Positions 17,293 to 25,845 of a stretch of DNA of 64,000 nucleotides are shown here, piece after piece. Each line of letters starts with the position of its first letter. Position 1 is the stretch's first letter. The position numbers and the translations under genes were made by a program. The notes under the pieces were generated by a model. That model searched no databases. It had not been told where the DNA came from and worked only from the letters and a program-made list of their open reading frames with translations. Origin of the DNA: Bacteroidia bacterium (lineage in GTDB: Bacteria > Bacteroidota > Bacteroidia > Bacteroidales > F082); contig JAJTAY010000018.1 of NCBI GenBank assembly GCA_021287165.1, positions 20,681-84,680 on the forward strand, given 5' to 3'.

Positions 17293-18053
17293 AAGTCGTA
17301 ATAATTGAAGATGAAGCTTTTGCTGCGCTGCGCCTGAAAAACATGATCCGCGACTTCAATCCCGAAATAAAGGTTGTGGCCGAACTCGAATCGGTTAGCG
17401 AATCGGTGCGCTGGTTCAGGTCGAATCCCGAGCCAGACCTTATTTTTCTCGACATTCACCTCGAGGACGATCTCAGTTTCGCCATATTCGAGCAGATCAA
17501 CATCAACTGCCCTATCATATTCACCACCGCATTTGATGAGTATGCCATAAAGGCATTTAAGCTAAAGAGCATCGACTATCTGCTCAAACCCATTGTGCAT
17601 GAAGAACTTGCAACCGCATTGAAAAAGTATGAACACTTCAGCGGTTTGCATCGCAACAGCCTCGACCTGCAGACCATCAGGCATCTGCTAACAGCAGAGG
17701 AAAAGAAATACCGCGACAGGTTTTCGGTTACAGTCGGCACTAAAATTCGTGTAGTGGAAGTGAGCGAAATAGCCTATTGCTTCGCCATGGAAAACGCTGT
17801 TTACATCAGGCTGTTCGAAGGCGCAACATACAGCATTGATCAAACCCTCGATAAACTGGACGAAATGCTCGATCCGGATTCTTTTTTCCGCATCAACAGA
17901 AAATACATTGTAAGCTTAAAATCCATCCGGAACATGCACGCTTACCCGCGAGGTCGCGTAAAATTGGAGCTGCATCCCAAATGCGACGACGCAATGGAAA
18001 CCATTGTCAGCATCGACCGCGCTAATGCCTTCAGGGAATGGCTCAATAGGTAA
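17289..18053 (+). CDS. LytTR-family response regulator
   Basis: 254 residues: receiver domain (about 1-120) with acidic DE at 8-9, phospho-acceptor in FLDIHLE (about Asp56), Thr in TTAFD and Lys in LLKP; then a LytTR DNA-binding domain (about 145-254) with the FFRINRKYIVSL segment. It overlaps the kinase gene upstream by 4 nt, so translational coupling is expected. Regulated promoters cannot be named; the neighbouring hydrolase is a candidate only by position. Confidence 0.9.
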   Translation: MKVVIIEDEAFAALRLKNMIRDFNPEIKVVAELESVSESVRWFRSNPEPDLIFLDIHLEDDLSFAIFEQININCPIIFTTAFDEYAIKAFKLKSIDYLLKPIVHEELATALKKYEHFSGLHRNSLDLQTIRHLLTAEEKKYRDRFSVTVGTKIRVVEVSEIAYCFAMENAVYIRLFEGATYSIDQTLDKLDEMLDPDSFFRINRKYIVSLKSIRNMHAYPRGRVKLELHPKCDDAMETIVSIDRANAFREWLNR

Positions 18054-18171
18054 AAAACGTTTTATACGTGACCAGCGCGAAAGTGATAATCAAGGCCTTC
18101 GCTATAAGGACAAACATGTATAACATTTCGCGGGCAGCGGCCAAAAACCCGAACGTTTTGCCGCTATCGGT

Positions 18172-18591
18172 TTGTGCAACATGCCTTTCAAAGCCCCTTT
18201 GTCCAGGGAAAAGCTCACTATACGATTACAGCATTCTGCAATCATTTTCAGGAATTTATACATGAATCAGGCGGCAAAAGCGCTGATGGGAAATGATAGC
18301 CTGAAGGATAATCCCGCCCTCATCCAAAAGCTAATTCGACCGATGAGTATATTGCGCAACAGTCAGATTATTTATACGGATAAAGCCGTGCGGATTGACG
18401 CTGAGGATACAACTGACCTTATACGCAATCTGAAAATTCCCGCGAAAGCCCTTGTTGACAAATCGGACTATGTGGGTTTGCCTCCGCTTCCCGATGTGCG
18501 TGTGGTGAACGGGAGCCACGTGAGTCCGCTCGAAGCGCCGGAGGAGGTAAATCTTCTCATAGCAGGGCTTATCAGGCTGTCAGGTGAATAA
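18172..18591 (+). pseudogene. Remnant of an alpha/beta hydrolase (C-terminal part)
   Basis: The 3' half of this 139-residue frame matches the end of an alpha/beta hydrolase: DLIRNLKIPAKALVDKSD (the strand carrying the catalytic acid) and VVNGSHVSPLEAPEEVN (the catalytic His and the usual final helix). No nucleophile elbow or oxyanion region lies upstream in any frame before 18053, so the N-terminal two thirds are missing. The start is uncertain; an ATG at 18262 would give about 109 residues. A small free-standing gene cannot be excluded. Confidence 0.45.
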
Positions 18592-18607
18592 ATGGCTCAT
18601 TGAAACT

Positions 18608-18640
18608 AAAAACCGCCGCCGGAAGAACCTCCGGCAGCGG
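18608..18640 (-). terminator. Rho-independent terminator for the 20048-18716 pair
   Basis: GC-rich 11-bp stem with one mismatch (18613-18623 with 18630-18640), 6-nt loop, followed on the minus strand by TTTTTAG. Confidence 0.6.
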
Positions 18641-18650
18641 ATGCGCTCGA

Positions 18651-18702
18651 GAATCGTTGTACAAGTCTCTGCATCAACGCTTTGATATTGGCACAACGAT
18701 TC
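18651..18702. repeat. Inverted repeat with 10-bp arms
   Basis: GAATCGTTGT at 18651-18660 and its exact complement at 18693-18702, separated by 32 nt. It lies between the terminator hairpin and the stop of the gene at 18716. Role unknown. Confidence 0.4.
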
Positions 18703-18715
18703 AACGAACAAAAAC

Positions 18716-19456
18716 CTACTCCAGTTTTACAGCCGTTTTGGTTGCTGCAAATTCGTTTACGAAATACATCTTTTTGCCGTCGAAAGTCTGACTGCTGAAG
18801 TTCATCGGCGCCACCATAACCATGGCATTGTTGGAGGCGCTCAGACTGCCGAGCTTAGAAGAAGAAAGAGTGGCGTTGGCACTGTTGCCCGCAACAATCA
18901 CCATAGCATTGCCATTGGTCGAAATCACCTGCACCAGCACCGAGTCGGCATTTGTGACTCTACCCTGAAGCTGAACAGTGAAATCTGATGAGCGGCTTAT
19001 GGTTGCTGGCAGGTTTTGATAGCCAGAAAAGGACGGCATTGGCCTCGTAACTGTATGTGTGAAAGCCGGCACTTGTCCTGCTCCACCCACCTGCCATTGA
19101 ATGCCGCCATCGAAGCTCAGCGGGTCCATAAGGTTTTCGTAAGCGTAAGCCTTATTGGCATATTGCTTGAGCGATTTGCCGGTGACTTTGACTGCACCCG
19201 CATCAACAAATGTGGCTGAACCTGCCGACTGCAAAAATGCAGCCGATGCAGTGTTAACATAAGTGGGAATCAATTGACCCATCACTTCTACATAGGAAAC
19301 AGTTTGCACGGCAGCGAGCACGCCAAGCCCGTCGGAAAATTTATAGCTATGCCCGGATTGATTGTCGCCCGGATTGACATCGTCTTCTTTCTGACACGAT
19401 AGCAGCGCAAAAATTCCTAATGCTGCCGAAATTGATAAAATGATAAAGCGTTTCAT
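18716..19456 (-). CDS. Lipoprotein of unknown function
   Basis: 246 residues: lipobox ALLSC (Cys at about 21), then a low-complexity Asn/Gly/Ser-containing linker and a mostly beta body rich in Ala, Ser and Val (for example GNAMVIVAGNSANATLSSS). Two internal segments contain a similar NAMVxVA pattern, suggesting a short repeat. I recognise no family. The gene follows the outer-membrane barrel gene 28 nt downstream, so the two may form an envelope pair. Confidence 0.65.
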   Translation of the reverse strand: MKRFIILSISAALGIFALLSCQKEDDVNPGDNQSGHSYKFSDGLGVLAAVQTVSYVEVMGQLIPTYVNTASAAFLQSAGSATFVDAGAVKVTGKSLKQYANKAYAYENLMDPLSFDGGIQWQVGGAGQVPAFTHTVTRPMPSFSGYQNLPATISRSSDFTVQLQGRVTNADSVLVQVISTNGNAMVIVAGNSANATLSSSKLGSLSASNNAMVMVAPMNFSSQTFDGKKMYFVNEFAATKTAVKLE

Positions 19457-19484
19457 GATTAGTATGATTGGAATTAGTTATAGA

Positions 19485-20048
19485 TCAAAGTTTTATTGCC
19501 AGACCAATGTTCAGATAAGAAATGCCATAACCCAGTTCGGCCATAGCGCCGATTTTCTCTGTGAAGTAGTATCTCGCCCCAATGAAACCAGCGTAGGCAA
19601 TGCCTCCCGCGGAAGCCGAAAATCCCATCGGAACATTACCGAATTCGCTTGCTGACACCACATTGTAGCCAAGCAGGAGACCACCATAAGTATCAAGCTT
19701 ATCTACCAAAGGATAGTGCAAAACACCGCGGGCTCCTACAATAATGTATGTATACTTCCAGCCGTATTCGCTTCCTAGCATGCTAAACTTGTATTCTGAG
19801 CCGGCAATACCCAGATACCCTCCAACACCAAGATTGGCTTTTCCGAAAAGGTCGTCCTTAACGCCAAATTCGGCCGAAACCGACACAGGTGGAATTGTCG
19901 ATGAATAGCCTGTTCCGCTGTAGAGGGTTGTGCCGAGTCCGAGACCGACATTAACCACTTTGTCGCCTTTCTGGAAAAGGTTTTCCTGCGCATTTGCGTA
20001 CGTAAATACTACAAAAAATGCAAAAATTAAAGCAATCTGTTTTTTCAT
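19485..20048 (-). CDS. Outer-membrane beta-barrel protein
   Basis: 187 residues from the ATG at 20048, which gives a clean signal peptide (about 1-20, ending ANAQ); the longer frame to 20138 is preceded by unrelated sequence. Body of alternating strands (GLGLGTTLYSG, GVGGYLGIAGS, GFIGARYYF) ending in GLAIKL; similar to Bacteroidota small porin-like barrels. Followed by a lipoprotein gene in the same direction. Function unknown. Confidence 0.75.
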   Translation of the reverse strand: MKKQIALIFAFFVVFTYANAQENLFQKGDKVVNVGLGLGTTLYSGTGYSSTIPPVSVSAEFGVKDDLFGKANLGVGGYLGIAGSEYKFSMLGSEYGWKYTYIIVGARGVLHYPLVDKLDTYGGLLLGYNVVSASEFGNVPMGFSASAGGIAYAGFIGARYYFTEKIGAMAELGYGISYLNIGLAIKL

Positions 20049-20120
20049 AAAAGTGAGTTTTTTTTGGTAAAGACGTTGGTTGAATTTCTTTACCGGGTTA
20101 AACAAATGATTTACACATTG

Positions 20121-20128
20121 CAAATCTA
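20121..20128 (-). promoter_or_regulatory. TAnnTTTG -7 element for the barrel/lipoprotein pair
   Basis: TAGATTTG on the minus strand, 72 nt before the ATG at 20048. Confidence 0.5.
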
Positions 20129-20305
20129 TGCCGCGCATCAGGCCTGCGAAATACGTTGTTTACCGTATGTGGCAAAATAGCTTCCAGATTTTTGACAAAA
20201 CCTTTGAAAGAGGAATACGGCAAATAGGTCGTGCTAAATTCATTTGTGCCATAAATGGCATTTTGCTTGTATAGTCAGAATAAAAAATCGATTGGATGAG
20301 AAAGC

Positions 20306-22177
20306 CTAATCGGCAACCTGATAAGTAATGGTGAGATATACCTTTGTTCCCTTTCCCACTTCCGACTCGAGCCATAGTTTTCCGCCCATCATTTCGGCAT
20401 ATGCCCTTGCAATGCTGAGACCTATCCCCGCTCCTTCATGGGATCGGGTAATCTCCAGATCAGCCTGCACAAAGCTTTCAAAGACTGCTTTCTGACGGTC
20501 GGGGTGTATTCCAGCACCGGTATCACTTACCACGAACATCAGATCGTTTCCCAACTTATTGCAGGTGAGGCAAACACTTCCTGAAGACGTAAACTTAACC
20601 GCATTATCAAGGAGTTTGACAAGTGCCGACATCAACTTGAATTTATCGGCCCGGATTTCGATGTTTTCTGCGGATGGTTCACAGCTTGCTGTCAGTACCA
20701 AGTCTTTTTGCCTGGCCTGTATCTCAAAGGCTTCGGCAAGCTCGTGCAGCATATCGGATGGATTAAATTTACTCTCATACACTTCAACGGAACCGGCGGC
20801 AATTTTAGCCATCTCGATCAATTCGCTCATAGTTTTGAGCATGCGGTTTCCACTGTGAACAACCCTTTCGATGAAGGAATTTCTGCTGTAATCATCCGGT
20901 TCGGCGGTCTGAATTAGCTCGAGAAAACCGAGAATGCTGTTCATTGGTGTTCTGATTTCGTGCGAGAGGTTCTGAAGAAAAACTGTTTTCAATTTATCCG
21001 ATTCGACAGCTTTTTCTCTTGCAATGAGCAGCTCGCGTATGGCCTGTTTGAGTTGTGTAATATCTTCCTTAATGGCAATGTAATGCGTTATTTTCGAGCC
21101 GCCTTCGTCATAAACAGGGGTTATTACAGCTTTTTCCCAATAGAGTTCTCCGTTCTTTTTACGGTTAACCAATTCGCCTTCCCATGTTCTGCCGTCCGTC
21201 AGGGTAGCCCACATTTGCCTGTAAAATTCCTCTGAATGGAAACCCGACTTAAGAATACGAGGATTGCGACCCTCGGCTTCCTTTTGAGAATAACCTGTTA
21301 CATTCGAAAACGCTGGATTGCAATAAATGATACTTCCATTGGCTGTAGTGATTAGCACCGAAATCAGGCTTTGGTCAACCGCTCTCCTTAGTAACCTGAG
21401 CTGCTCATGAAGATTTAGGAGTTCTGTAATATTTACATTCGCACCAAAAACTACCTTATCACCCGTTTCGGGGTCAATTGCAGTGGCGGCCTGTGTCAGA
21501 AAGTACTGCAACAATCCGTTTGACAAAATTTGCCGGTACTGTAACTGAAAGCTTTCAATTTGTTTATTATAGTTTTCCAGTATAGTGCTGATAAAAGTAT
21601 CGCGATCAGCGGGATGAATAAAATCGTAAACGTTATGTCTGATTCCAGCATCTACCCCATCCTCCACACCTAGCTGCTTTTTCCATTCGTCCGAAACGAA
21701 AACTTCGGAGGTAAGCGGGTTCCACTCCCAAAAGGCAAGTTTTGTCGATTTTACTGCAAGTGCGAGTCGGTTTCTTTCAAGCCAGAGCAGCTTATCACTG
21801 GTATTTTTTAGTGCAACAGATTGTTCGCGGGCTCTTATCAATATCGTAACCCTGGCCATCAGCTCAGGTTTGCGCACAGGCGTAACCAACAGCTCATCAA
21901 TTGTTTTCCAGAGATGGGATACCGTATATTCGAGTTCCTTTCGAGTTGTAACCATCATTACCGGCAGAAAAACCGGATCGCATTGATTTTTCGCCAGCTG
22001 AATGCTTTCGCGCAGCTTGTTGAACAGCAAGCCGTCGAGGATGATTAATGAGTAATTGATCAGGTCTTTGCTTTCACACTCAAAATCTACCTGAAATTTA
22101 TTCTGCAGATAAGCTCCTAGGAGTTGCCTGTCACTGTTTTGTTCCAGCAACAGGAGTATTCGGGCCGGGGCTTTCAT
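20306..22177 (-). CDS. Hybrid sensor histidine kinase: pseudo-receiver, PAS, PAS, HisKA, HATPase
   Basis: 623 residues, soluble. Residues about 1-115 look like a receiver domain, but the usual phosphorylation Lys is replaced by Thr (LLVTPVRKPE) and the acidic pair is reduced, so it is probably a pseudo-receiver; Asp48 remains. Two PAS domains follow (about 138-250 and 262-375), then HisKA with NLSHEIRTPMN (His406) and a HATPase with DTGAGI and GAGIGLS. The start overlaps the upstream receiver gene by 47 nt. It is the last gene of a KaiC-receiver-kinase run, so KaiC or the small receiver is a likely partner. The input signal is not known. Confidence 0.88.
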   Translation of the reverse strand: MKAPARILLLLEQNSDRQLLGAYLQNKFQVDFECESKDLINYSLIILDGLLFNKLRESIQLAKNQCDPVFLPVMMVTTRKELEYTVSHLWKTIDELLVTPVRKPELMARVTILIRAREQSVALKNTSDKLLWLERNRLALAVKSTKLAFWEWNPLTSEVFVSDEWKKQLGVEDGVDAGIRHNVYDFIHPADRDTFISTILENYNKQIESFQLQYRQILSNGLLQYFLTQAATAIDPETGDKVVFGANVNITELLNLHEQLRLLRRAVDQSLISVLITTANGSIIYCNPAFSNVTGYSQKEAEGRNPRILKSGFHSEEFYRQMWATLTDGRTWEGELVNRKKNGELYWEKAVITPVYDEGGSKITHYIAIKEDITQLKQAIRELLIAREKAVESDKLKTVFLQNLSHEIRTPMNSILGFLELIQTAEPDDYSRNSFIERVVHSGNRMLKTMSELIEMAKIAAGSVEVYESKFNPSDMLHELAEAFEIQARQKDLVLTASCEPSAENIEIRADKFKLMSALVKLLDNAVKFTSSGSVCLTCNKLGNDLMFVVSDTGAGIHPDRQKAVFESFVQADLEITRSHEGAGIGLSIARAYAEMMGGKLWLESEVGKGTKVYLTITYQVAD

Positions 22178-22553
22178 GATTGACTAACGAGTTGATTATT
22201 TTTAACAAACTACTGATGTTAATGGGTTTTTGAAGAAAACCTGAGGCTCCGGACTGAACAATATCTGCCTGAAAACCGGTATCGCTCCTGCCCGACATAA
22301 TTAATAGCGGTATTGATCTTTTGTGAATTGTCCGGCATCGCTCCCAGATAGCTTCATCGAATCCGGCAAGGTCAATTAAAACAAGAACAAATTCATGCTT
22401 CGAAAAAAGAATAGCATCAAATGTTTCGTAATCCGTTGCCCCATAACACGTCATCGCATGTTTTTTTAGTAAATCCCCGAACAATTTAATGATTACCGGA
22501 TTTCGGTCAACAATCAATACTCCTGGATTGCTCAGGCGATTTTCTTCAATCAT
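22131..22553 (-). CDS. Single-domain response regulator (receiver only)
   Basis: 140 residues: one receiver domain with phospho-acceptor Asp61 (LIDLAG), Ser87 (MSGR) and Lys109 (LQKP); of the usual acidic pair only Asp16 is present (VDRNP). No output domain. Receiver-only proteins pass phosphate between kinases or bind a partner. It starts in a 4-nt overlap (ATGA) with the KaiC-like gene and overlaps the kinase start by 47 nt, so all three are translationally coupled. Its partner is probably the kinase at 20306 or the one at 24721. Confidence 0.85.
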   Translation of the reverse strand: MIEENRLSNPGVLIVDRNPVIIKLFGDLLKKHAMTCYGATDYETFDAILFSKHEFVLVLIDLAGFDEAIWERCRTIHKRSIPLLIMSGRSDTGFQADIVQSGASGFLQKPINISSLLKIINSLVNHESPGPNTPVAGTKQ

Positions 22554-23992
22554 GATGATGCATTATTTATCACTTGCGGAATACCGGTGATGATTCCTTG
22601 TAAATTATTCATCGGCTCACCAACAACAATTCCATTCTCAGTTATATCGAATTTTCTGAGGGTTTTCTCAAAATTGCTCAAGCGCTTCTTTAAAACGCCT
22701 ATGCTCTTGTGCAGGCTACCCTGCAACTCAAGAAAATGAAGGAAAATGATATTATCGGCAAGATAGCTGAGCCGCTCCTCCGATATTTTGAAATAGCCGG
22801 CAATGTGTTCCACTTCGTGAATGAGTAGAACAGCTATTCCCATGCCCTGCAGTGTTTTACACAAAGCGTGCATCCTTGAAACAATATCCTGACCGTTCAG
22901 AGAAAGCTTGAAGCCCGAAATGCTGTCGATGACAACTAAGCGAGACTTTCTGTTTTGTGCATTTGAGACAACCATTCTTGTAAACTCATCAGCCGAAAAA
23001 ATTAGTGGCTCAACTTTCTCAAAACGAATTTTTTCTTTTACAGCATTGTCTTTTTTTAACTGCCCGATCTTCTCCGCTCTTTTCAGAAGCATATTGATTT
23101 CCTCCTCAAACGAATAGAAATCAACTCCATAGCCTGTTGAAGCCATGCTGGACGAAAGTTGAAGGGCTAAGGTTGACTTACCTACTCCTGAGGGCCCGGA
23201 GAAAATTGTAATTGTGGCCGATTCTATTCCACCTCCCGTCAGTAAATCAATAGCTTCGAGGCCAAATGAGTACTTCTCATCTCCAAATTCTGCAGGTTTT
23301 CCTGGCGGAATAATATTTGGAAAGATTATTAATCCGTTATTGCTGATCTTGTAAGAATGCTTTCCTTTCAGAAAGTCAGACCCGCGCATCTTTTCCACTG
23401 TTAAATACCTGTTGCCAATATTGTTTTCAAGAGAAATAACGCAATCGGCCATAAATTTGAGATCATCGTCAGGTTGCTGTTCACTGTTCTCAGAAGTAAA
23501 CAAGACCGTTGCACCCATTTCCTGAAGAAAATTAAGAAACGACAGCACCTGCCTGCGAAACTGATATTCATCGTTGGATAAATAGCGCAGCTGGGTCATT
23601 GCATCAATAAAAACCAACGACGGCTTAATCGCTCTTACAGTTTCCACAATTTTGTTTGTGGTGGGCTCACGTTCAACGTCAGCTATGGTAAAGATATCGT
23701 AAGACTCGGACCGTGAAAAGAAATCGGGATCGGGACTAAGATCAAGAAAATGAATATGGTCGAATGATATTCCAATTATTTGAGCATTTCGCTTAATATG
23801 TTCCACTGGTTCACCCAGAGTGATAAACAATGGTGATTTATTACTCCTGGCACTATTGGACAAAAATTGCATCCCGATGGTTGTTTTACCCGAACCAGGA
23901 CCGCCTCTCAATAGCACTGTGCTGTTTTCAACAAATCCTCCGTAGAGAACCTCATCAAGTCCCGGAGTACCCGATAAAATCTTGTTTCGCAT
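22550..23992 (-). CDS. KaiC-family double-domain ATPase
   Basis: 480 residues, two RecA-like KaiC domains. Domain I: Walker A GGPGSGKTT (30-38), Walker B around LVFIDAMTQL (126-135); the usual EE pair reads GE. Domain II: Walker A GPSGVGKST (266-274), EEE at 296-298, Walker B VVIDS. In cyanobacterial KaiC the phosphorylated residues are Ser431 and Thr432; aligning the C-terminal domain by eye puts Ser409 and Tyr410 here, so one site changes from Thr to Tyr. The C-terminal IISGTP-like end (GIITGIP) is kept. No kaiA or kaiB is in the window. Non-cyanobacterial KaiC proteins often partner two-component proteins, as here. Confidence 0.88.
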   Translation of the reverse strand: MRNKILSGTPGLDEVLYGGFVENSTVLLRGGPGSGKTTIGMQFLSNSARSNKSPLFITLGEPVEHIKRNAQIIGISFDHIHFLDLSPDPDFFSRSESYDIFTIADVEREPTTNKIVETVRAIKPSLVFIDAMTQLRYLSNDEYQFRRQVLSFLNFLQEMGATVLFTSENSEQQPDDDLKFMADCVISLENNIGNRYLTVEKMRGSDFLKGKHSYKISNNGLIIFPNIIPPGKPAEFGDEKYSFGLEAIDLLTGGGIESATITIFSGPSGVGKSTLALQLSSSMASTGYGVDFYSFEEEINMLLKRAEKIGQLKKDNAVKEKIRFEKVEPLIFSADEFTRMVVSNAQNRKSRLVVIDSISGFKLSLNGQDIVSRMHALCKTLQGMGIAVLLIHEVEHIAGYFKISEERLSYLADNIIFLHFLELQGSLHKSIGVLKKRLSNFEKTLRKFDITENGIVVGEPMNNLQGIITGIPQVINNASS

Positions 23993-24079
23993 AGTTGGTC
24001 AAATTATTTTGATATCCCGATATTTGATTGTAAATTTAGCACGCTGTCAGCCGTTTTGCAACAATATGCTGTTTTTTTT

Positions 24080-24724
24080 ATGATTCTGCCAGATTCCCTT
24101 TACGAAAACTACCGCGAAGCATTGCTTTCAGGGAACAGGAACAGATGCCAAAGTTTTGTTCAAATTTTGATAGGCAATGGGGAGAGCGTTGAAAATATTT
24201 ATTTCCACCTATTTCAACGAGCTCTTTATGATGTAGGTAAACTTTGGGAACTAAACAAAATCACTGTTGCTACCGAACATATGGCAACAGCCATCACAGA
24301 ATATCTGATGATTTTATGCCAACAGGAATTATTTTCCACTCAGCGTGTTGGTAAAAGAGCTGTAATTGCCTGCACCGCAAATGAATACCATCAGGTTGGC
24401 GCCCGAATGGTGGCCGATACCTTCGAGATGCACGGATGGGATACATGGTTTCTTGGATCAAACACCCCATCGAAAGATTTAATTAACCTCATTCAAGACA
24501 AACAACCCGATCTGCTCGGGTTGTCACTCAGTATATATTTCAATCATCACCATTTTCTCAGGATGTTAACTCAGTTAAGAGAAGCGTTTCCCGATCTGCC
24601 TATCATATACGGGGGTCAGGCCTTCAGGTGGGGAGGTTCAAGCCTGATGTCCGGCTATGGAAATATTCGCCACATTGAATCAGTGATAACACTGAAAGAA
24701 TTTATCGAAAACTATAGCATATGA
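24080..24724 (+). CDS. Stand-alone cobalamin-binding protein with CarH-type motifs
   Basis: 214 residues from the ATG at 24080; the frame is open to a TTG at 24056, but the ATG start fits better. Residues 1-85 form a four-helix B12-binding cap with W56 and E66-H67, exactly W-x9-EH, the motif that in CarH-type photoreceptors packs against the upper face of adenosylcobalamin. Residues about 90-214 form the Rossmann-like B12 domain with E102-Y-H104-Q-V-G107 (ExHxxG, His as lower ligand, as in CarH rather than DxHxxG) and GGQ at about 178. No MerR DNA-binding domain is attached and no methyltransferase neighbour is seen. In CarH a His follows the Trp; here it is Glu57. It overlaps the next gene by 4 nt. 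A B12-dependent light or cobalamin sensor is the likeliest role. Confidence 0.82.
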   Translation: MILPDSLYENYREALLSGNRNRCQSFVQILIGNGESVENIYFHLFQRALYDVGKLWELNKITVATEHMATAITEYLMILCQQELFSTQRVGKRAVIACTANEYHQVGARMVADTFEMHGWDTWFLGSNTPSKDLINLIQDKQPDLLGLSLSIYFNHHHFLRMLTQLREAFPDLPIIYGGQAFRWGGSSLMSGYGNIRHIESVITLKEFIENYSI

Positions 24725-25836
24725 CTAACCCGGCTACAGTCACTTTCGAAGAATACCTTTATCATCATGCACAGCTTATACTTTTCGTTATAAGTGAAGA
24801 TGGCATCGTTTTAAAATCAAACACCTTTACGCAGAAAAAGGTGGGAAGGTCGCCGGTGGGCGAGCACTTCCGAAATTTCTTTGCCAATATCAATGAGGGC
24901 ATTTACTTCGAGAATTGGGTTTCAGGAAATACCTTGAGACAGCTAGCAAATTTGAATACTGCTGGTGGCATGCCCGAATCGTTTTATTTTACTTCAATAT
25001 TATCCGATGAGGGCATCCTTATTATCGGCGAGATCGATTCAGGCGAAAACGAAATGCTTAGAACCGGCATGTTGTCGCTCAACGCTGAGCTAAATAATAT
25101 GCTTCGCAGCCTTGGCAAGCAAAAAGTCGAGTTGGAGCAAGCCAATAAAAGTAAAAATTTGCTGCTCGGAATGGCTGCACATGACCTACGCAACCCTTTG
25201 AATAACATACTAATGTATTGTGAGTTTCTAAAGGAATTTGAAGCTGAAAATTTTAATACGGAAACAAAGACTATTCTCGAAAACATCACGAAGTCTTCGT
25301 ACCACATGCTCGGAATCATAGAAGATTTTCTCGAAATGGCTGAGCTGGATTCCGGATTTATAGTTTTAAACAAAGAACTGGTCAAAATAAATGAGTTTAT
25401 CAGTGAAACAGTGCATTTGAATTGCATAATGGCACAGAAAAAAAATATTACTGCGAAAACCAGTCTGGCCGGCGATAATGTTGAAATTTTGATTGATGTC
25501 CAAAAAATGCAGCAAGTATTAAACAATCTGATCAGCAATGCCATAAAATTTTCTTATCCCGGATCATCAATTGAAATCAGCACTAAATACACTTCTTCCT
25601 TTGTGGAGGTAAGCGTTTCCGATCAGGGACAGGGCATCCCGGCAAACGAAATCGATAAGCTGTTTAAGCCATTTTCGAAGCTCTCGGTTAGGCCTACGGC
25701 AGGAGAGCGTAGTACAGGTCTTGGACTGAGCATTACAAAAAAGATTATTGAAGCCCATGGAGGTCGAATTTGGGTTGCAAGCGAACCACAGGCAGGCAGC
25801 ACTTTTACGTTTAGTTTACCAACTAAATCACAATAG
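24721..25836 (+). CDS. Sensor histidine kinase coupled to the B12 protein
   Basis: 371 residues, soluble. Residues about 1-107 look like a PAS-type domain (LFVISEDGIVL at about 21), a short coiled coil follows (about 113-145), then HisKA with MAAHDLRNPLN (His154) and a HATPase with the N box NNLISNAIKF, DQGQGIP and GLGLSI. The gene overlaps the B12-domain gene by 4 nt (ATGA), a strong sign that the two products work together. No receiver is encoded on this strand; the receiver-only protein at 22131 and the pseudo-receiver kinase lie in the divergent operon. Confidence 0.88.
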   Translation: MTNPATVTFEEYLYHHAQLILFVISEDGIVLKSNTFTQKKVGRSPVGEHFRNFFANINEGIYFENWVSGNTLRQLANLNTAGGMPESFYFTSILSDEGILIIGEIDSGENEMLRTGMLSLNAELNNMLRSLGKQKVELEQANKSKNLLLGMAAHDLRNPLNNILMYCEFLKEFEAENFNTETKTILENITKSSYHMLGIIEDFLEMAELDSGFIVLNKELVKINEFISETVHLNCIMAQKKNITAKTSLAGDNVEILIDVQKMQQVLNNLISNAIKFSYPGSSIEISTKYTSSFVEVSVSDQGQGIPANEIDKLFKPFSKLSVRPTAGERSTGLGLSITKKIIEAHGGRIWVASEPQAGSTFTFSLPTKSQ

Positions 25837-25845
25837 TTACAGAAA

